Source: Bacteroidales bacterium (GTDB lineage: Bacteria > Bacteroidota > Bacteroidia > Bacteroidales > UBA932). From it: a stretch of 64,000 bases of DNA. The stretch is from positions 1 through 64,000 of the forward strand of contig SUYO01000008.1 in NCBI GenBank assembly GCA_015060385.1. Direction: 5' to 3'. Shown here in pieces: positions 33,060 to 42,478 of the stretch. How positions within the stretch are numbered: position 1 is the stretch's first letter; the number at the start of each line of letters is the position of its first letter. Both the position numbers and the translations under genes were made by a program. Under the pieces are notes generated by a model. The model searched no databases. It was not told the DNA's origin and saw nothing but the letters and a program-made list of their open reading frames with translations.

Positions 33060-35708
33060 ATGAAGAAATTCAGAATCATTACAGCTGTATCTGTCATCGC
33101 CTTGTTATCAGGATGTCAGGCTGAAACTCTACCTCAGGAAAACTTTCGACATCCTGAGATTGATGCTCCAGCGTCAGCAGTTGTCGAAGGTCTGATCCGA
33201 ATCCAGGTTTCCGAGAAGCAGGCTGAATTATGGCTGTCTTCTGCTGACGAGGCCGGAAGTGTATCTGCATTTGACAAAAGCATGTTAGACGGATTGGATG
33301 TAATATCTGTGTCAACGTCTTTCAATATCGGAGGTAAATATATTGAAAGACAGAAAAAGGCCGGTCTGCATCTATGGTTCGATGTGAGATACAACGAATC
33401 AGTCCCAACTACCAAGGCTTCAGAACAGATACTGTCTTCAGCTGAAATCAGGCTTGCCGAGCCTGTTTATAAAATGCAGCCGATGCAGGTACAGATGAAT
33501 GATCCTGAGTTCAGTAGATTTCAGTGGCATTACAACAATGTCGGTGAATATGGTTTCAGGCCAGGAATCGATATCGGACTTGTGGAGGCCTGGAACAAAT
33601 TCGGCGTTTTCGGAAACAGCGAGGTCATAATTGCTGTCGTGGATTCTGGCGTAGAATATTCTCACGAAGACTTGAATGCCAATATGTGGGTCAACGAAGC
33701 CGAACTTGACGGTGTCGAAGGGGTCGATGATGATGGAAACGGATATAAGGATGATGTACATGGATTTAATTTCGTAACATCATCCGCAAAGATCAATTCC
33801 GACTCTCATGGAACTCATGTAGCTGGAACTATCGCTGCCGTAAACAATAACGGAATCGGTGTCTGTGGTGTTGCCGGAGGATATTATCCGGATAAGCCGG
33901 GTGTACGCGTAATGACGCTTCAGGTGATAGATAACAATTATCCGGAAGCATCAGCAAACCTTCCTAAGGTGTATCAGTATGCAGCTGAGAATGGTGCTGT
34001 AATCCTTAACAACAGCTGGGGATATATGGAGACACCGAAGAGTATGCCTACCGCCGATAAGAAGGCGATAGACTATTTCGTTGAATATGCCGGTCTTGAT
34101 CAGAACGGCAATCAGACAGGCCCTATGAAGGGCGGACTTGCTATTTTCGCAGCAGGTAATGAGTCCGAGGAGCTTGCTTATCCTGCTGCCTATGAAAAGG
34201 TTCTTTCTGTGGCAGCTCTCGGTCCTAATGGAGAGGCAGCTTATTACACAAATTATGGCGATTGGGTTGATGTTTGTGCCCCAGGAGGAGATCATAAGGT
34301 TGACAGGCAGTATGGCGGAATATACAGCATCGGATTGAACAATACTTACAATTCACAGCAGGGAACCTCAATGGCCTGCCCTCATGTTACCGGTATCGCT
34401 GCTCTCGTACTTTCTGCATCCGGTGGTCCAGGCTATACTTGCGATGATCTTTGGAATGCGGTTATAGCAGGTACTGACCCTTCTATTTATGATTATAATC
34501 AGGATATGGCAGGCCTCCTTGGCGTAGGTATGGTCAATGCCAGCTTAGCCTTGTCCACAATGAATATGACTCCGCCCGAGGATGTGACAACTCTATTGGG
34601 CGAAGCAAATGCAAATACGGTATATCTTTCTGCCGATGTGCCTTCAGATGATTCAGGAGATGCATATTACTATCATGTATATTACTCTGCAGATGTGACA
34701 GAGGTCCCTGACCTTGATACCATGAATTCAGTTGATGTCGTCATCAACAAGCAGGAATCGGTTGAAAACGGAATGAGGCGTTTCGCTTTAAAGGGTCTTG
34801 AATTTCAGACTGAATATCTGTTCGCCGTAGTTGCAGGTGATTTTGCAGGCAACAAGTCTTCTGTGCCATGTGTTACAAAAGTCACCACCAAGAAGAATAC
34901 CCTTCCGGTCATAAATGTAAAGACCAAGGGAAAGGATGTTTTAAATCCGGGCGAGACCTCATCATATGTCTTCGAGGCTTCCGATCCGGATGATTTCCAT
35001 TTTGTGACTTGTACTTTTGAACCAGGTAATACAACAGGTATGGCCCTTGAAAACCTTATAGATGGATCATATCATATCAAGATAGATGCCTCAAAGCTTC
35101 AACCAGGACAATATACCTGTGCATTTGTGGCCTCCGACCAGTTTGGAGGCAAGTCCACATATGAAATAGAATTTGAAGTCAAGAGTAACTCTGCTCCAGT
35201 GATCAATGGAACTATCAGGCCGATTGTCCTGAATGGTGTCGATGATGAGGAGGTGATCAATCTCTTCGATTATTTCAGCGATCCTGATGGAGATATTCTG
35301 ATGTATTCTCTGAGAGGTGCGGATGATCTGGTAAAATGTAACATCTCGAATGGAAAGCTCACTGTAAAAGCCCTGGCGATAGGAAAGTCGGTAATGACTG
35401 TGACAGCTACAGATCCTAGTGCCAGGAGTGTAGCCATGGATGTTGATGTGATAGTACGCAATCCTGACAAACCGTACGATATTTATCCTAATCCAGTCAT
35501 AGACATTCTCAACATAAGCGCTGGAGAGGATGTGACCGGTAATGTCATCCTGTATTCATCAACAGGACAGAAATCGTATGAAAATGCTGTCGAACTCAAC
35601 ATTTACAGCCCATATCAGATAGATCTTTCCGGTCTTGCACCCGGACGATATCGACTTGTAATCGATACTACAGGAAGTGATTATGAAACAGATATTATAA
35701 AGCTCTAG
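33060..35708 (+). CDS. Subtilisin-like S8 protease with lipobox and T9SS-type sorting domain, rightward operon
   Basis: 882 residues. Lipobox-like LLSGC (Cys19); pro-region with LHLWFDVRYNESVPTTKA, clearly like the left paralogue; catalytic Asp195 in AVVDSGVEYSHED, His250 in SHGTHVAGT, Ser437 in GTSMACPHVTG. Fibronectin-like and cadherin-like domains follow, then a sorting domain beginning YDIYPNPVIDILNI and ending in IKL. An extra acidic insert (GVDDDGNGYKDD, near 221-232) looks like a calcium loop and is lacking in the left protein. Likely an active cell-surface protease that feeds the SusCD pair upstream. Confidence 0.88.
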   Translation: MKKFRIITAVSVIALLSGCQAETLPQENFRHPEIDAPASAVVEGLIRIQVSEKQAELWLSSADEAGSVSAFDKSMLDGLDVISVSTSFNIGGKYIERQKKAGLHLWFDVRYNESVPTTKASEQILSSAEIRLAEPVYKMQPMQVQMNDPEFSRFQWHYNNVGEYGFRPGIDIGLVEAWNKFGVFGNSEVIIAVVDSGVEYSHEDLNANMWVNEAELDGVEGVDDDGNGYKDDVHGFNFVTSSAKINSDSHGTHVAGTIAAVNNNGIGVCGVAGGYYPDKPGVRVMTLQVIDNNYPEASANLPKVYQYAAENGAVILNNSWGYMETPKSMPTADKKAIDYFVEYAGLDQNGNQTGPMKGGLAIFAAGNESEELAYPAAYEKVLSVAALGPNGEAAYYTNYGDWVDVCAPGGDHKVDRQYGGIYSIGLNNTYNSQQGTSMACPHVTGIAALVLSASGGPGYTCDDLWNAVIAGTDPSIYDYNQDMAGLLGVGMVNASLALSTMNMTPPEDVTTLLGEANANTVYLSADVPSDDSGDAYYYHVYYSADVTEVPDLDTMNSVDVVINKQESVENGMRRFALKGLEFQTEYLFAVVAGDFAGNKSSVPCVTKVTTKKNTLPVINVKTKGKDVLNPGETSSYVFEASDPDDFHFVTCTFEPGNTTGMALENLIDGSYHIKIDASKLQPGQYTCAFVASDQFGGKSTYEIEFEVKSNSAPVINGTIRPIVLNGVDDEEVINLFDYFSDPDGDILMYSLRGADDLVKCNISNGKLTVKALAIGKSVMTVTATDPSARSVAMDVDVIVRNPDKPYDIYPNPVIDILNISAGEDVTGNVILYSSTGQKSYENAVELNIYSPYQIDLSGLAPGRYRLVIDTTGSDYETDIIKL

Positions 35709-35710
35709 GA

Positions 35711-36631
35711 ATGATGAAGAGAATAATTATACATTTGACTGTCGTATTTATGTTTCTATCCCCTGTGATTTCCAATGCACAGGCACTTCCATTTACTGCT
35801 GTTGACTATGATGCAGTAACTCTTGCAAAAGGTGGAGTGTCATTGACAGAAACCTCTACAGTCGCCAATGCAGCATTTGCAAATCCTGCTGCAATAGTGT
35901 TTTATGATGATATGCTCGATGCATCATTAGCTTATACCATGTGGCAGCCTGACTTTTCAAACACATCTGTAGCATCAGCCGGTGCCGCCCTAAAGATCGG
36001 CAAGAACATAGGTGTAGCTTTAGGTTTTTCCAAAGGATCCTGCCCTGAGTATGAAACCGTTGATGGAAGCGGAGCGGAGACCGGCAGCTTCAAGCCGGGA
36101 AATCTTCAGCTTGGGCTGGGAGTTGCTTATAAGATAATCCCATTCCTTTCGGTTGGTGCTAACATCGGATATGCAGTTGAAAATCTTGCCCCGGAGATGT
36201 CTTATGGAGCTTTGAATGCAGATGTTTATGCGATGCTCAAATTGGGCTCCTTGAAGGCTGCTGTGGGTGTTTCGGAGTTGGGTGGAAAGGTGACAAGTCA
36301 GTCGGGAGCTTCATTCTCTCTGCCGACATCGGCTAATGTGGGAATTGGATATGATCTTGAACTTTCAGATACCCATGCAGTCAATCTTAATGCCGATGCA
36401 GCATATTATCTTATGGGAGACATTGCAGCTGCTGCCGGCGTTTCATATACATATTCAAAGATGGTTACAGCAAGGGCCGGCTATCGTTATGGCGGCAGCT
36501 CCGTAATCCCGTCTTTTGCATCAGCAGGTATAGGTATTCGTCTTTTCGGGGCAAAACTTGACTTTGCCTATCTGTTCGCTTCCGATGTGATGAAGAATAC
36601 CATGAGCATCTCGATCGGATACAGTTTCTAA
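35711..36631 (+). CDS. PorV/PorQ-like outer-membrane barrel, rightward operon
   Basis: 306 residues, 2 bp after the subtilase. Signal MMKRIIIHLTVVFMFLSPVISNAQ, then VTLAKGGVSLTETSTVANAA and amphipathic strands to the C-terminus (DVMKNTMSISIGYSF). Paralogue of 17030-17896, with the same subtilase-barrel order and close coupling. The family includes T9SS barrel components; a dedicated partnership with the upstream protease is inferred from the repeated pairing. Confidence 0.7.
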   Translation: MMKRIIIHLTVVFMFLSPVISNAQALPFTAVDYDAVTLAKGGVSLTETSTVANAAFANPAAIVFYDDMLDASLAYTMWQPDFSNTSVASAGAALKIGKNIGVALGFSKGSCPEYETVDGSGAETGSFKPGNLQLGLGVAYKIIPFLSVGANIGYAVENLAPEMSYGALNADVYAMLKLGSLKAAVGVSELGGKVTSQSGASFSLPTSANVGIGYDLELSDTHAVNLNADAAYYLMGDIAAAAGVSYTYSKMVTARAGYRYGGSSVIPSFASAGIGIRLFGAKLDFAYLFASDVMKNTMSISIGYSF

Positions 36632-36666
36632 AAGAACCTTCTGGTTATTTACATAAATATTGGCGC

Positions 36667-36706
36667 GCGGTCGGTCCCTGTGAAGGGATCGGCCGCTGTT
36701 TTTTTT
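36667..36706 (+). terminator. Terminator of the rightward operon (repeat copy 2)
   Basis: GCGGTCGGT (36667-36675) pairs with ATCGGCCGC (36688-36696) with two G-T pairs, followed by eight T. The preceding 40 bp from 36627 are an inverted near-copy of the region before the leftward operon terminator. Confidence 0.85.
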
Positions 36707-36851
36707 GATTAGAAAGAAAACAAGAATGTTTTTCTTTTTCTTATTATGATTTTCTGTAAAAAGTATTATCTTGGCGACGGTAAATAGGTAAGTGTTGACG
36801 ACTGATGTTTGGCAGAATGTCGAAAAGACAAAAAGTTTAAACATCAACAAA

Positions 36852-37283
36852 ATGAAAAAGAACAAAGAAAGGATGATGTCGGGGAGTGACATCGTGATGG
36901 AGGGAAAAATATGGATTGACAAGAACGGCGTGAGACGAAGATTTATCGATCCAATGACAGACAAAGGATTCAAGTTGTTGTTCGGATCGAAAGGTATCTC
37001 CGATCCCCTATTGAAAGAGGTATATGACAAGGGAGAGATTGCTGCCCTACCGGAATATTTGAGAATAACTTATATCAATTACATCATGTCAAGGAACGAC
37101 GAATTAAATTCAAGAGCAGAAATGATAGAAGATGCCCTGGCCAAGGGAAGGGAAGAAGGTATTGTAATTGGGCGTGAGGAGACCAAATCAGAACTTGCGA
37201 AAAAACTTAAGAAACTTGGTATAGGAATCGAGATAATCACTGAAGTTACAGGACTGGATGAAGAAATGATTTCAGGATTATAG
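36852..37283 (+). pseudogene. Internally deleted Rpn/PD-(D/E)XK nuclease-transposase family gene
   Basis: 143 residues from ATG 36852. The N-terminus, RRFIDPMTDKGFKLLFGSKG, is the conserved start of the family, and the C-terminus, GREEGIVIGREETKSELAKK then LGIGIEIITEVTGLDEEMI, its usual end. The central 150 or so residues with the nuclease core are absent; GSKGISDPLLKEVYDKGEIA joins the two ends in frame. Full-length relatives are about 300 residues. Open but probably inactive. It is flanked by about 48-bp direct repeats carrying a terminator hairpin (36651-36698 and 37291-37338). Confidence 0.7.
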
Positions 37284-37305
37284 GAATCAGCATGAATGTT
37301 GGCGT

Positions 37306-37344
37306 GCGGTCGGTACCTGTGAAGGGATCGGCCGCTGGTTTTTC
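37306..37344 (+). terminator. Terminator repeat copy 3
   Basis: GCGGTCGGT (37306-37314) with ATCGGCCGC (37327-37335), then GGTTTTTC. Direct repeat of the hairpin at 36667-36696. Confidence 0.75.
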
Positions 37345-37352
37345 TAAGGGGG

Positions 37353-37472
37353 CCAAGACGTTGAGCGGGAAAAATGCCGTCAAAGGCTGTTTTTCCGCTC
37401 AACGGGGTCCTGAGAAGGGACGTTGAGCGGGATTTCGGCCTCCCAGCCCCGATTTCCCGCTCAACGTCTTGG
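37353..37472. repeat. 120-bp palindromic REP-doublet or MITE-like element
   Basis: The ends are an 18-bp perfect inverted repeat (37353-37370 and 37455-37472, starting CCAAGACGTTGAGCGGGA). Inside are two more copies of the core CGTTGAGCGG in opposite orientation (37390-37404 and 37419-37432), giving two hairpins in tandem. No coding potential. Most of the 305-bp gap before the third SusC is this element; I see nothing clear in 37473-37588. Confidence 0.75.
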
Positions 37473-37588
37473 GATACAACTCCAGACACGACGCGGATCC
37501 TGAGCCTTGACTTTCGTTTCGTGGAAGCAGACGCAGCGAATGGCACAATAAATGCCATCGGACCTTCAGATTTTAATGATTATAAATT

Positions 37589-40500
37589 ATGAAGGTCATT
37601 CTTACATTTATGAGTGCCTTGGCGGCAGTTGCCGTTTCCGCACAGGACCTGCCCCGCAACGTTGAGGGAAGGGTCACGGACGCAATGACGGGCGAACCGA
37701 TACCATATGCATCGGTACATCTTGAAGGAACGATGCTGGGAACCAGCACTGATGGTGAAGGCATATACGAGATCACAGTCCCCTCGGACGGCATACTGGT
37801 ATTCTCATCGATAGGCTACAAGACCCGGGAGATTCCTGTCGAAGGAAAGTCTGCAGTCAATGCAGCACTGGAGCCTGATATGGAAAGTCTTGAAGAAACC
37901 ATAGTGATTGCCTACGGAACTGCAACCAAGAGTTCCTTTACAGGCTCGGCTTCAATGGTCGATGCACAGACGATTGAATCCAGGGTCAGCACAGATGTGA
38001 CAAGCGCACTGGCCGGCACAACACCGGGAGTCCAGGTCATTTCATCCTCGGGTGACCCGGCTTCTTCAGGAGCGACTGTCCGTATCAGGGGAATCGGTTC
38101 GATGAGCGCAAGCAACTCCCCTCTCTATATCGTGGACGGAATGCCGTTCGACGGTTCCATCTCGGACATAAATCCGAATGATGTCGAATCGATGTCCGTT
38201 CTGAAGGACGCTGCCGCCTCTGCAATCTACGGAGCCAGAGGCGCAAACGGAGTGGTGCTCATCACTACGAAAAGGGCTTCTGGAAGCACTGAAGCCAAGA
38301 TAAGGTTCGATGCGAAATGGGGTTCCAACACCCGTCTCATCCCGCAGTACGACGTGATCACTGATCCCGCAGAGTATTATGAGACCCATTACAGGATGAT
38401 GTACAATTCCCAGATATATGCAGGGAAGTCACCTGAAGAGGCATATGCCTATGCGGATGCAGGCCTGTTCGACCAGAACAACGGAGGCCTCGGCTATCAG
38501 GTGTTCACGATTCCCGTCGGGGAAAAGTTCATCGGGAAGGACTTCAGGCTCAATCCGAAAGCTACGCTCGGATACTCTGACGGAGAGTATTATTATATTC
38601 CAGACGACTGGTACAGGGAGACATTCCACAGTTCCTTCCGCCAGGAATACAACATGGCGGTGAGCGGAGGCCGTGACAGGCTGACATATTACGGAAGCGT
38701 GGGCTACCTCAACGACGGAGGAATCGTCGACAATTCTGATTATCAGAGATATACGGCAAGAATCAATGCAGACTGGCAGGCCAAGACGTGGCTGAAGGTC
38801 AGCACAAGCATGAGCTACTCCCACGCCGATTCGCAGACAGCCTCATATTCAAGTTCATACGGTTCTTCAGCCAACGTCTTCTACGTTACCAACATGATGG
38901 GTCCGATATATCCGCTGTATGTCCGCGATGCCAAGGGAAACATAATGTATGAAAACGGGATGAAGGTTTATGACTCGAACCAGACGAATTTCGTCCGCCC
39001 TTCATTCGTGGGCAACGCCGTCAGGGACAACGAGGTCAACAGCAGGCAGAACTACACAGACTTCATAAGCGGGAAATGGGGCGTGGTCATCACTCCCGTC
39101 AGGGGTCTTTCACTTACCGCCAATGTCGGTCTCACAAATGAAAACACCCGTTACAACGCCCTCTACAGCAGATTCGGGTCTCAGGCATCCACAGACGGTC
39201 TTGCCTATGTAAGCCACAGCAGGACCTTTGCCGTCAACAACCAGTACCTGGCGGAGTACAAGACCGACTTCCACGGCAGCGCGCACTCCCTCAACGTCCT
39301 CGCAGGCTATGAGCTTTACAGGATGAAGGAGCAGTTCCTGGAGGGTCAGAACGACAGGCTGTTCGATCCGTACATAGGGGAACTGGGCAACGCTGACGGC
39401 AACAGTTCGAAGCAGCTCTCGTCCTATACCGCGGACTATATCACACAGGGTTTCCTTGCAAGGGCCCAATATGAATACGGAAACCGATATTTCGCAAGCG
39501 CCTCATACAGACGCGACGGTTCGTCACGGTTCGCTCCGGGCCACAGGTGGGGAAACTTCGGAAGCGTGGGAGCTGCATGGCTTATGAGTTCGGAAGGGTT
39601 CATGGACGGCGCATGGTGGGTCGACATGCTTAAGTTCAAGGCAAGCTACGGCGTACAGGGCAACGACAACCTGTATCCGTCATCGAACTATGCGCGCAAA
39701 TACTATCCGTACGCGGACAACTACACCCATTCCTTTAACGAGCAGACAGGAGAATATTCGACAGAGCTCGCCTATAAGGGCAACGAGTCCCTGACATGGG
39801 AGTCGTCTCATTCATTCAACATCGGCGTTGATTTCGAGATACTCAGCGGTCTTCTGAGGGGAAGCATGGAGTACTTCTCCAGAAAGACAGTCGACCTGCT
39901 CTACAGCAAGGACGTCCCTCTGTCGTCAGGCAATCCTACCGGTTATTATCCGGTCAATGTCGGTTCGATCCTGAACAGCGGCTTCGAATTCTCCTTCGAC
40001 GGCATCATCATGAACAGGAACGACTTCCTGTGGACATGGAACCTTAATATGAGCCATTACCGCAACAGCATCCTGTCCCTCGATCAGTCCGTATCGGAAA
40101 AGGGCATAGTCGGCGGCAACTACATCTACAAGGTGGGAGGTTCGCTGTACGAAGCATACATGAGGAAATATGCCGGCGTAAACCAGGAAAACGGAAAGGC
40201 CCGGTGGTACAGGAAGGTCATGGACAAGTCCGGTGAATGGACAGGAGAGTCAGTCGTGACCGAGGTATTCTCAGAGGCGTCGCAATATGAACTCGGATCC
40301 GTGCTGCCTAAGCTGTACGGAGGATTCGGAACATCGATGAAGTTCTACGGGGTGGACATTTCCGCACAGCTCTCCTTCCAGCTGGGAGGAAGGTATTATG
40401 ACGGCACATATCAGGCACTCATGCACACATCCCCGGCTGCCGGCACTGCCTGGCACAAGGATATCCTCCAGTCGTGGACTCCTGAGAATCCTTCCGACAT

Positions 40501-40813
40501 ATTTCCGCGTCTGGACGGAGATACAAGCGTAGGACAGACGGCTGTAAGCAACTATCTCATAAGTTCAGACTACCTGAGCGTCAACAATGTTACCATCGGA
40601 TACACCTTCCCTGAGGACATGTTCTCCATGGCGAAGATCAGCGGCCTGAGAGTCTATGTAACCGGAGACAATCTTTTCGTGCTTTCTGCACGAAAAGGAG
40701 TGGATCCGCGGTATTCGATGGGCCTGGGTTCGCTCACCTCCGGCTCCGGCCTCAACAGCGGATCGTATTCGGCAATGCGTACGGTCATAGCAGGTGTCAC
40801 ATTGACATTCTAA
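37589..40813 (+). CDS. SusC/RagA-like TonB-dependent transporter, third pair
   Basis: 1074 residues. Signal MKVILTFMSALAAVAVSAQ, carboxypeptidase-like domain (EGRVTDAMTGEPIPYASV), plug signature VLKDAAASAIYGARGANGV, barrel ending AGVTLTF. It differs from the mirror pair: the leader lacks their inverted repeats, the signal peptide is unrelated, and third positions are more GC-rich. Paired with the SusD at 40856, with no recombinase, lipoprotein or protease of its own. Ligand unknown. Confidence 0.93.
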   Translation: MKVILTFMSALAAVAVSAQDLPRNVEGRVTDAMTGEPIPYASVHLEGTMLGTSTDGEGIYEITVPSDGILVFSSIGYKTREIPVEGKSAVNAALEPDMESLEETIVIAYGTATKSSFTGSASMVDAQTIESRVSTDVTSALAGTTPGVQVISSSGDPASSGATVRIRGIGSMSASNSPLYIVDGMPFDGSISDINPNDVESMSVLKDAAASAIYGARGANGVVLITTKRASGSTEAKIRFDAKWGSNTRLIPQYDVITDPAEYYETHYRMMYNSQIYAGKSPEEAYAYADAGLFDQNNGGLGYQVFTIPVGEKFIGKDFRLNPKATLGYSDGEYYYIPDDWYRETFHSSFRQEYNMAVSGGRDRLTYYGSVGYLNDGGIVDNSDYQRYTARINADWQAKTWLKVSTSMSYSHADSQTASYSSSYGSSANVFYVTNMMGPIYPLYVRDAKGNIMYENGMKVYDSNQTNFVRPSFVGNAVRDNEVNSRQNYTDFISGKWGVVITPVRGLSLTANVGLTNENTRYNALYSRFGSQASTDGLAYVSHSRTFAVNNQYLAEYKTDFHGSAHSLNVLAGYELYRMKEQFLEGQNDRLFDPYIGELGNADGNSSKQLSSYTADYITQGFLARAQYEYGNRYFASASYRRDGSSRFAPGHRWGNFGSVGAAWLMSSEGFMDGAWWVDMLKFKASYGVQGNDNLYPSSNYARKYYPYADNYTHSFNEQTGEYSTELAYKGNESLTWESSHSFNIGVDFEILSGLLRGSMEYFSRKTVDLLYSKDVPLSSGNPTGYYPVNVGSILNSGFEFSFDGIIMNRNDFLWTWNLNMSHYRNSILSLDQSVSEKGIVGGNYIYKVGGSLYEAYMRKYAGVNQENGKARWYRKVMDKSGEWTGESVVTEVFSEASQYELGSVLPKLYGGFGTSMKFYGVDISAQLSFQLGGRYYDGTYQALMHTSPAAGTAWHKDILQSWTPENPSDIFPRLDGDTSVGQTAVSNYLISSDYLSVNNVTIGYTFPEDMFSMAKISGLRVYVTGDNLFVLSARKGVDPRYSMGLGSLTSGSGLNSGSYSAMRTVIAGVTLTF

Positions 40814-40855
40814 CGTCTTCCCCGACATGAACGGGGATACAAACATAGAGAAGAA

Positions 40856-42475
40856 ATGAAAAAAGGTTTTATATACATGATGGTCCTCGCTGCAGTATCC
40901 TGCGGCAGGATGGATGAACTTGAACCGGAAGGAGGCATAATCCTGAGCGGCCAGCTGCAGGAAGTCAACGCACTCATCCCTTCCCGCGCCGACGCTTCCT
41001 TCAACGGCATGTACACAAAGCTCGGAGCACCGGGAAGCGTGTTCGGAGGTACAAGACCCGATGATTTCGGTTTCATAATGATGGCATTCTCGAACGACAT
41101 AGAAGCTGCGGACGTGGTGCTGGCGAACAGCGGATACAACTGGTTCTCCGCATGCGGGCTCCTGTCATCCCGCAATGCGGATTACGCAAACCCTTATGTG
41201 CGGTATGCTGCTCCTTACAACACCATCGCGGCTGCGAATGAAATCCTGAAGTCTTATCCGTCTGACAGTTCAGACCCGGACATAAGGCATAAGATGGCTC
41301 AGGCTCATGCGATGAGGGCCTTCGCCTACCTGAATCTCGCGCCTTATTTCCAGTTCGGGTATGTCTTCGGTGCCGAGGACCAGCCGTGCGTACCGCTGGT
41401 GACTGAAGCCACCACTGACTTCACGGACAATCCCCGGGCATCGGTCGACGAGGTATATAAGCTGATAATCAGTGACCTGACATATGCAATCAGCAATCTT
41501 CAGGACTATGAGCGCACCGACAAGTCAAGGATAGACAGGCAGACAGCACTGGGACTCCGCGCACGCGCGTACATGAATATGGAAGAATGGACTCTGGCGG
41601 CAGCAGATGCCGCAGAAGCGGCAAAGGGATATGTACCGGCATCCTTGGCCGAGGTATCGGAACCATCCTTCTATGACATAGCGGAACATAACTGGATCTG
41701 GGGCTACGACATGACTTCCGACATAGCGATGAAGAATCCTTATGCCACATCCAGCGCATGGATCAGGTCCTTTTCCGGCGACGGATACTCTGCCGGCACG
41801 CAGGTATACTCATGCATCAACAACCTTCTGTACGATAAGATACCGGCAACTGACGTAAGGAAGGGATGGTGGGTGGACGAGTCGCTGGACTCCCCTCTTC
41901 TGGAGGCTGTCACATGGAACGGAGTCAGCGGAAACGACGTTGCCGACCTTGAGATAGACAATGTAAAGATGAAGTTCCTCCCCTATACCAACGTGAAGTT
42001 CGGAATGTACTCTGTCGGAGGCACGCTCAACGACGAGGACTGGCCGCTCATGAGGGTGGAGGAGATGATACTTATCCAGGCGGAAGGGCTTGCCAGGAGC
42101 GGATCGGAAGCTCAGGCCAAGGCTTTGCTGGAAGATTTCGTCAGGACTTATCGTGATCCTGCCTATTCGGCTGACGCCTCAGGGCGAAGCCTTGCTGACG
42201 AGATCTGGTTCCAGCGCAGGGTCGAACTTTGGGGAGAAGGATTCTCCAACAGCGATACCAGAAGGTTGGGCAAGCCGCTTGTGCGCTTCCATGAAGGCTC
42301 GCAGAGCAATGTTCCTTCCGCCTTCAGATTCAACATGACCGCCGATGACGGCTGGTGGCTGATGAGGTTCACCTCCAGCGAGAAGAATACCAATCTGGCG
42401 ATCATTGACAATTCAGGCGGCACCCAGCCGGTGCAGGACCAGAACGGGGGCCTGCGCGACGGGGTGACCGATTGA
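40856..42475 (+). CDS. SusD/RagB-like lipoprotein, third pair
   Basis: 539 residues, 42 bp after SusC. Lipobox AAVSC (Cys16). SusD features: YNTIAAANEILKSYPSDSSD, QAHAMRAFAYLNLAPYFQFG, MILIQAEGLARSGSEAQAK and RRVELWGEGFSNSDTRR. Surface lid for the third SusC. It is last in a two-gene unit; the sigma-factor operon converges on it with 3 bp between stops. Confidence 0.92.
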   Translation: MKKGFIYMMVLAAVSCGRMDELEPEGGIILSGQLQEVNALIPSRADASFNGMYTKLGAPGSVFGGTRPDDFGFIMMAFSNDIEAADVVLANSGYNWFSACGLLSSRNADYANPYVRYAAPYNTIAAANEILKSYPSDSSDPDIRHKMAQAHAMRAFAYLNLAPYFQFGYVFGAEDQPCVPLVTEATTDFTDNPRASVDEVYKLIISDLTYAISNLQDYERTDKSRIDRQTALGLRARAYMNMEEWTLAAADAAEAAKGYVPASLAEVSEPSFYDIAEHNWIWGYDMTSDIAMKNPYATSSAWIRSFSGDGYSAGTQVYSCINNLLYDKIPATDVRKGWWVDESLDSPLLEAVTWNGVSGNDVADLEIDNVKMKFLPYTNVKFGMYSVGGTLNDEDWPLMRVEEMILIQAEGLARSGSEAQAKALLEDFVRTYRDPAYSADASGRSLADEIWFQRRVELWGEGFSNSDTRRLGKPLVRFHEGSQSNVPSAFRFNMTADDGWWLMRFTSSEKNTNLAIIDNSGGTQPVQDQNGGLRDGVTD

Positions 42476-42478
42476 GCT

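Noticed and set aside
36852..37283. A functional transposase that moved the neighbouring operons
   Set aside because: The catalytic middle of the Rpn domain is deleted, and no terminal repeats bound the operons in the manner of an insertion sequence.
37353..37472. CRISPR-like repeat pattern
   Set aside because: The copies alternate in orientation with unequal spacing and no cas gene is near; it is a nested palindrome. No CRISPR array was seen anywhere in the window.
37589..42475. Third SusCD pair as part of the inversion switch
   Set aside because: Its leader has none of the 22-bp or 65-bp repeats, the signal peptide differs, and it lies outside the outer repeats.
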